Positions 60,098 through 64,000 of a stretch of DNA of 64,000 nt are shown piece after piece (the stretch's first letter is position 1; each line of letters starts with the position of its first letter). The notes under the pieces were generated by a model. The model had not been told where the DNA came from. It searched no databases and saw nothing but the letters and a program-made list of their open reading frames with translations. This DNA is from Nymphaea colorata (lineage: Eukaryota; Streptophyta; Magnoliopsida; Nymphaeales; Nymphaeaceae), in assembly GCF_008831285.2 (NCBI RefSeq), contig NC_045139.1, positions 2,736,704-2,800,703 on the forward strand, written 5' to 3'. Both the position numbers and the translations under genes were made by a program.

Positions 60098-60268
60098 GAG
60101 CGGAGCCAAGGGGGGCCATGAGCCATGACCCATTTCAAAAAATTTTTAAATTTACATAAATTTTAAAAAATTTTATTTGTCTTATATAAAAATTTTCAAA
60201 AATGATATTTTGACCAGAGTCAAAATTTAAAAACTTTGGCTGAAAAATTTTTGGTTTCGCCCTTCGAG
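60098..60268. mobile_element. Short 'ggagccagg' family MITE, best-preserved copy
   Basis: Left end 'ggagcggagccaagg' and right end 'tttggtttcgcccttcg' are inverted complements (gcggagccaa against ggcgaaaccaa). The ~130-bp AT-rich core is made of 'aaattttaaaa' words. Relatives occur at 6966, 24007 and 29330. Confidence 0.6.
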
Positions 60269-60593
60269 AAACTATGTCAATGGCATGTGTGATGTTTAAT
60301 AAGTGGTTCTCTTTTCTACCATCTTGCTAGAGTTTCCTCTTACCACGTTTTTGTAGACGTTGTTTACTTACTCGTTGGATTTTGGTGAAGGATTTTTTGC
60401 TGTGAAAGATTAGTTTCGTAAGTATCGAGTAGACTAGATGGAACCAACCGAACATTATTTTTTTGGTCCAAGTCAACTGCACACTAATCAATCAATAGTA
60501 TAACATCCCTCCACCAAATCAAGAACCCATCTATAGTAAGCGTAACCAAGTCACCTTTCAATATATGACTGGTTCCAAGGAAATAAAAAAAGA

Positions 60594-60597
<4 letters not shown>

Positions 60598-60636
<39 letters not shown>
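60598..60636. repeat. (AT)n microsatellite
   Basis: Near-perfect TA/AT dinucleotide tract of about 39 bp. Confidence 0.96.
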
Positions 60637-61783
60637 TCAATAACATGAATGACTCGCTATTCACTTGGCTTCTGGGTCACAACCTGCTTTTACCATGATC
60701 CAAACAGGTTGTGTGATCTTAATTATTAGAAAGGCCTTAAATTGGAGCATTTTACTATTAAGAAAAGGAGGCAAAGTACTCTTTTTATGAGTCTTGGTCT
60801 ACTATGTCAAAAATGCAAACTTAGGTTGAGTCTAGGTTTGTTTAGTAGCATCAAGATGGTTAAACTTAGTCCAAAAACGACTTTAAATTAAAAGATTGTT
60901 ATTGATGGCTTAGTAAATTTCAAAATTCACCCTCGTGGATTCATTCAGAGGATGTTTGGTAACATCTTTTTAGCTACCAAATGCCCTTTGGGAGTGCACG
61001 GGCTCTATTTTGAATATCAATGGTGTCAACATCCTATGTTGCAAAAGTAAGGTCACTGATACGCAAGTTGAAGCATAGTAGAAGAAGCATCCCAAAACAC
61101 TGAAATCATATCGTGTACCCTGTAACAAGAAGGTTGTGTGGAAGATTCAACTCTTTGTCGGGCGGGCAGTAGTTCTCTCGCTCATCTCAACCGAAAGATA
61201 AGTTAATTGACCCATCAAACCAGTAGTTGTTATTGAAAGCAAAATGAGTCCAATACAATCCAAACTTGCAATAAAGGAGTACTACAACAAGAAAGTGTCA
61301 ATACAATCCAAACATGTAACAACTGTACTATAAGACAAAGCGCTTCCACATAGATAAAGACAAAGTTCAATGTAAGGCAAATCTTTATCTAAAAAAATAA
61401 ACTTGTAGTCAGCTACTCAATAATCTCTAATATCTGTATTCTTCCTCCTTTCATATTCAAAGACAAAAAATAGAGTTTAAAATTTAAATAGTGTTTTGGT
61501 TGTCAAATTCAATAAGTTTTTCACTTAAAATGGATCTTACAGTTTGAATCAATGGAAATGGATCATATCGTTTGAGTCATTAACGTCATTGGCACAGTGT
61601 AGCTTGTCGGATTGGTAGGCCAATGAAAATCCGATAATAGTTCAATTCCTTTGTGCATTGTTCCTCTAAACTGCAAATGGTAGATGTATGGTACTCTAAT
61701 TGGCGAGTGTTTGACTCTCCAAATCTTGAAGCAGATATAGACCCCAGCAGCAAAGGGAAAGGGAACCAGCATTTGACCTCTTT

Positions 61784-61818
<35 letters not shown>

Positions 61819-62332
61819 GTGATGTCATAAACCCTAGTGATTGTCAATTTATTGGGTCATCTTGTCGGTACACAAATATGTTCAGCCATCTCAACTCCCA
61901 ATTGTCAAAATCAAAGTTTATATGAATGCAACTAATGTCTTTTTTTTTTCTCTTTTCTTTAATTTTCATCTAAAACTAGCTCCAAAGTAATGCTTCTTTG
62001 GACTTTATAATTGGTATGAACAACAAGAGTTGTATTTCTCTAGTTAGGGTTTGAACTAGCCTAAGCTCAATGTCTTTGTCTCTTGCATGGGGCATAAAAC
62101 CCACATTGCCATTCACCTGCACCCCAAAGTTTAGGCATGCTTTTGGCTTGTGCAAAGGCTGGTGCCTTAGAGATTTGAAACAGAGACTGGCTGCCTACCA
62201 CGTGTATATGTCAAACATTCTAGCATCAAACTTTTTAAAATTGGAAAAAAGATAAATGTTGCAGATTACCATTTAATTCTTGCAGATATATTCCAGTTAT
62301 ATGAAAATTTGAGTTACATTGCCATTTAACTT
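60637..62332. other. Gene-free stretch
   Basis: No conserved reading frame. A CT microsatellite lies at about 61790-61815. Short frames at 61653-61925 and 62070-62255 lack recognisable motifs. Confidence 0.4.
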
Positions 62333-62702
62333 AAGGGGGGCTTTGATAAGGCCAGAATTGTTGAATTCTAGAATTAAAGTTCTTATTTTTTATGATGCAA
62401 AAATTGTGTCATCAAACAAAGAATTTTAATTGTTGAATCATAGGCTCATTCTTCAATCAAAATTCTAAAATCGCGATTCTACCCTAGAGGTGGAACTATG
62501 ATTCCAAAATTATAAAATTATTTCAATCTCTTTTTAGGACACCTGTCATGATAGTTTTGATTCATCAATTCTGGAATCAAACTTAGAGACTATCAAACAT
62601 AAAAAGGATTTAGAACTAAATTTTTCATTTCAATTTTAGTTAAAATTTTGATTTTAGAATTTTAATTCTATAATCAAAATTCAAGGCCTTTAAACTCCCC
62701 CA
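62333..62702. mobile_element. MITE, 'ggggctttgataaggcc' family, complete
   Basis: The left end 'gggggctttgataaggcc' with 'ttctagaattaaa' inside is mirrored at the right by '..ttctataatcaaaattcaaggcctttaaactccccc'. The inverted match extends with gaps over ~45 bp. Length is ~370 bp, AT-rich, with many 'ttctagaatt/aattctaaaat' words and no coding capacity. The truncated relative is at 25053. Target duplication is unclear. Confidence 0.65.
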
Positions 62703-63252
62703 AAAAGAAGGTTTAATTTTTTCACAAGAAATGTTGCATCCAGAAGCACCGCTTGAGTCTTCCTTGGGGACATGGTATGGTAGACTTTCCAGTCTGCGCG
62801 CTACCGAAACTCCTCAATAATTTTTCAAAAAGCAGAAAACCAATAAATAAATAAATTTCACAGGGAACGCCCGTTTTAGACCAAATTTCAAGAAACATGC
62901 TTACCTTTTCAGATTTTCTGGATGATCCACATGTTAAGTTAGGTTACCCAACAGCGACATTTTTTTTGGTGCCCATGGTTCATGGTGATTGATTGGGACA
63001 GCTTCAGAAAACATACCGAGTAAAACTTGTCCAAAATAAGTTGTCTTTCAGGTTGACAGGATCCTCATATTATTATTTGCCTAAATATGTGCTCTAATTA
63101 AGTTTCTTAGTGTCTTAAACTGTTTTTTGTAATCTAATTATGTGAATAAATGCAAAATGTGGGAACATATAAAATTTAGAAAATGAAAAAATTTATTTTC
63201 AAATAGAATATGAGAGTAGGTATAAATTAGAAATCTTGTTTGAGGATACAAT

Positions 63253-63480
63253 TTGTAACACCTCACTTTGAAAAGTTTCATTTCGTATTAAAAATTATGA
63301 GATAGTTTCAAGAGCTTATAAAAGAGGTTTTTAAGAGATTGTATGTCTTAGTTCATATTCTTTTTGAAGTTGGAACCGAAACTATGAAGATTCATAGGTG
63401 AATGAGAATCCGTCGAACCAAAGCCCCCTAGTCTAGTGCCGGATTAGCTCGGAAAATGGTGACACTTTTCTCAGCTATCA
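63253..63480. mobile_element. LTR-like scrap starting 'tgtaacacc'
   Basis: 'tgtaacacctcactttgaaaagtt' and the following text through 'ggaaccgaaactatgaag' align in order with 18186-18340. TGTAACACC is a frequent gypsy-LTR start. No internal domain is adjacent. The 3' boundary is unknown and may extend to about 63700. Confidence 0.45.
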
Positions 63481-63869
63481 AACATGAGATTAAAAGTATC
63501 AATAGTTTTAAGGTACAATTTTTTGTGTTGTCAGAATAAAGAAGAGATTTATCAGTTTCCTAAAAAAGGTATAAAGTTTCGGAAATTTTGTAGTGGAAAA
63601 TTAAGAAAAGTGACAAACTTTTAGCCGTGAGGTTTATATTTTCCGCACTTTAAGAATGATGTACCGCTGATTTAATATTTTAATATGGGTGCTTTCAAGA
63701 TAAGCTGTAAAGTAACGGACTAAAATAAATATTTCTCAGCAAAGAAAAGAGAACGGCATTACTGAGAAAGATAAGGGCATAAGTGACAGTTGGTTCCACA
63801 GGGATTTATTTTCCCCTCGAATTTTCTTTCCTTCCAAGAAAAAGCCAGCTTTGGATTTTCTACCACGTT

Positions 63870-63898
63870 CCTCTCTCTCTCTCTCTCTCGCTCTCTCG
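63870..63898. repeat. (CT)n microsatellite, leader-type
   Basis: CT repeat about 85 bp upstream of the candidate start codon at 63981, a common position for CT tracts in plant 5' leaders. Confidence 0.9.
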
Positions 63899-63980
63899 GT
63901 CATACCAATCGACTGGGAGATTTCATCTCTGAATCTACTATTGCGACGGTTTCCACACTGGACCTACGAATTGGGTAGCG

Positions 63981-64000
63981 ATGAATTCGTCGCAGTTTAT
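63981..64000 (+). CDS. Possible start of a plus-strand gene (partial)
   Basis: An ATG at 63981 in a good context ('agcgATGaa') opens a frame beginning Met-Asn-Ser-Ser-Gln-Phe that runs off the window. The preceding 150 bp have the look of a plant 5' leader (CT tract, no longer frames in the same register). Only six codons are visible, so no product can be named. Confidence 0.4.

Overview
The window is plant nuclear DNA. Genes have GT-AG introns and spliced reading frames, there are two PPR (pentatricopeptide repeat) genes and a TIR-NB-ARC-LRR resistance-type gene, long (AT)n and (CT)n microsatellites are common, and a scrap of plant mitochondrial 18S rRNA sits in an intron. A TNL gene argues against grasses and most monocots. 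I cannot name the species from the sequence; a non-grass angiosperm is the safest statement.

Layout. 1-1.3 kb: a two-exon Myb/SANT-like gene (minus) with a partial duplicate of its second exon at the left edge. 2.5-8 kb: repeat territory, holding a decayed copy of exon 1 of the downstream PPR gene, a MITE-like element, a degenerate LINE, and a GC-rich inverted-repeat (foldback) unit. 8.86-18.04 kb: a six-exon TNL immune-receptor gene with a one-base frameshift in the TIR exon and an in-frame stop in the NB-ARC exon, so it reads as a recent pseudogene. Its LRR exons show three exact 309-nt super-repeats and an exon duplication. 20.4-23.4 kb: an intact two-exon PPR gene (minus) of the At1g60770 type. 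24.6-26.6 kb: a heavily deleted Ty1/copia relic. 26.7-36.4 kb: mostly repeats and microsatellites with no convincing conserved gene. 36.4-42.9 kb: an intact eight-exon short-chain dehydrogenase gene (plus) of the TIC32-like/At4g24050 type, with one probable GC-AG intron. 43.8-44.0 kb: a broken small cysteine-rich secreted peptide gene. 45.6-47.4 kb: an intact single-exon E-class PPR gene (minus). It diverges, with only 185 bp between start codons, from a ten-exon OCRE plus G-patch nuclear protein gene (plus, 47.6-54.0 kb). 54.6-59.3 kb: a block carrying two unrelated broken gene fragments between similar inverted end sequences. 59.3-64 kb: MITEs, an LTR scrap, and at the very end a possible start of a new plus-strand gene.

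Nothing here forms an operon or a pathway. The intact genes (two organelle-type RNA-binding PPR proteins, a dehydrogenase, a nuclear splicing-type protein) are typical dispersed plant genes. The more informative features are structural: domain duplication inside the TNL, duplicated splice sites, captured or duplicated gene fragments, organellar insertion and several families of short inverted-repeat elements. I found no convincing evidence of a previously undescribed biological system; the best candidates for a second look are listed as findings.
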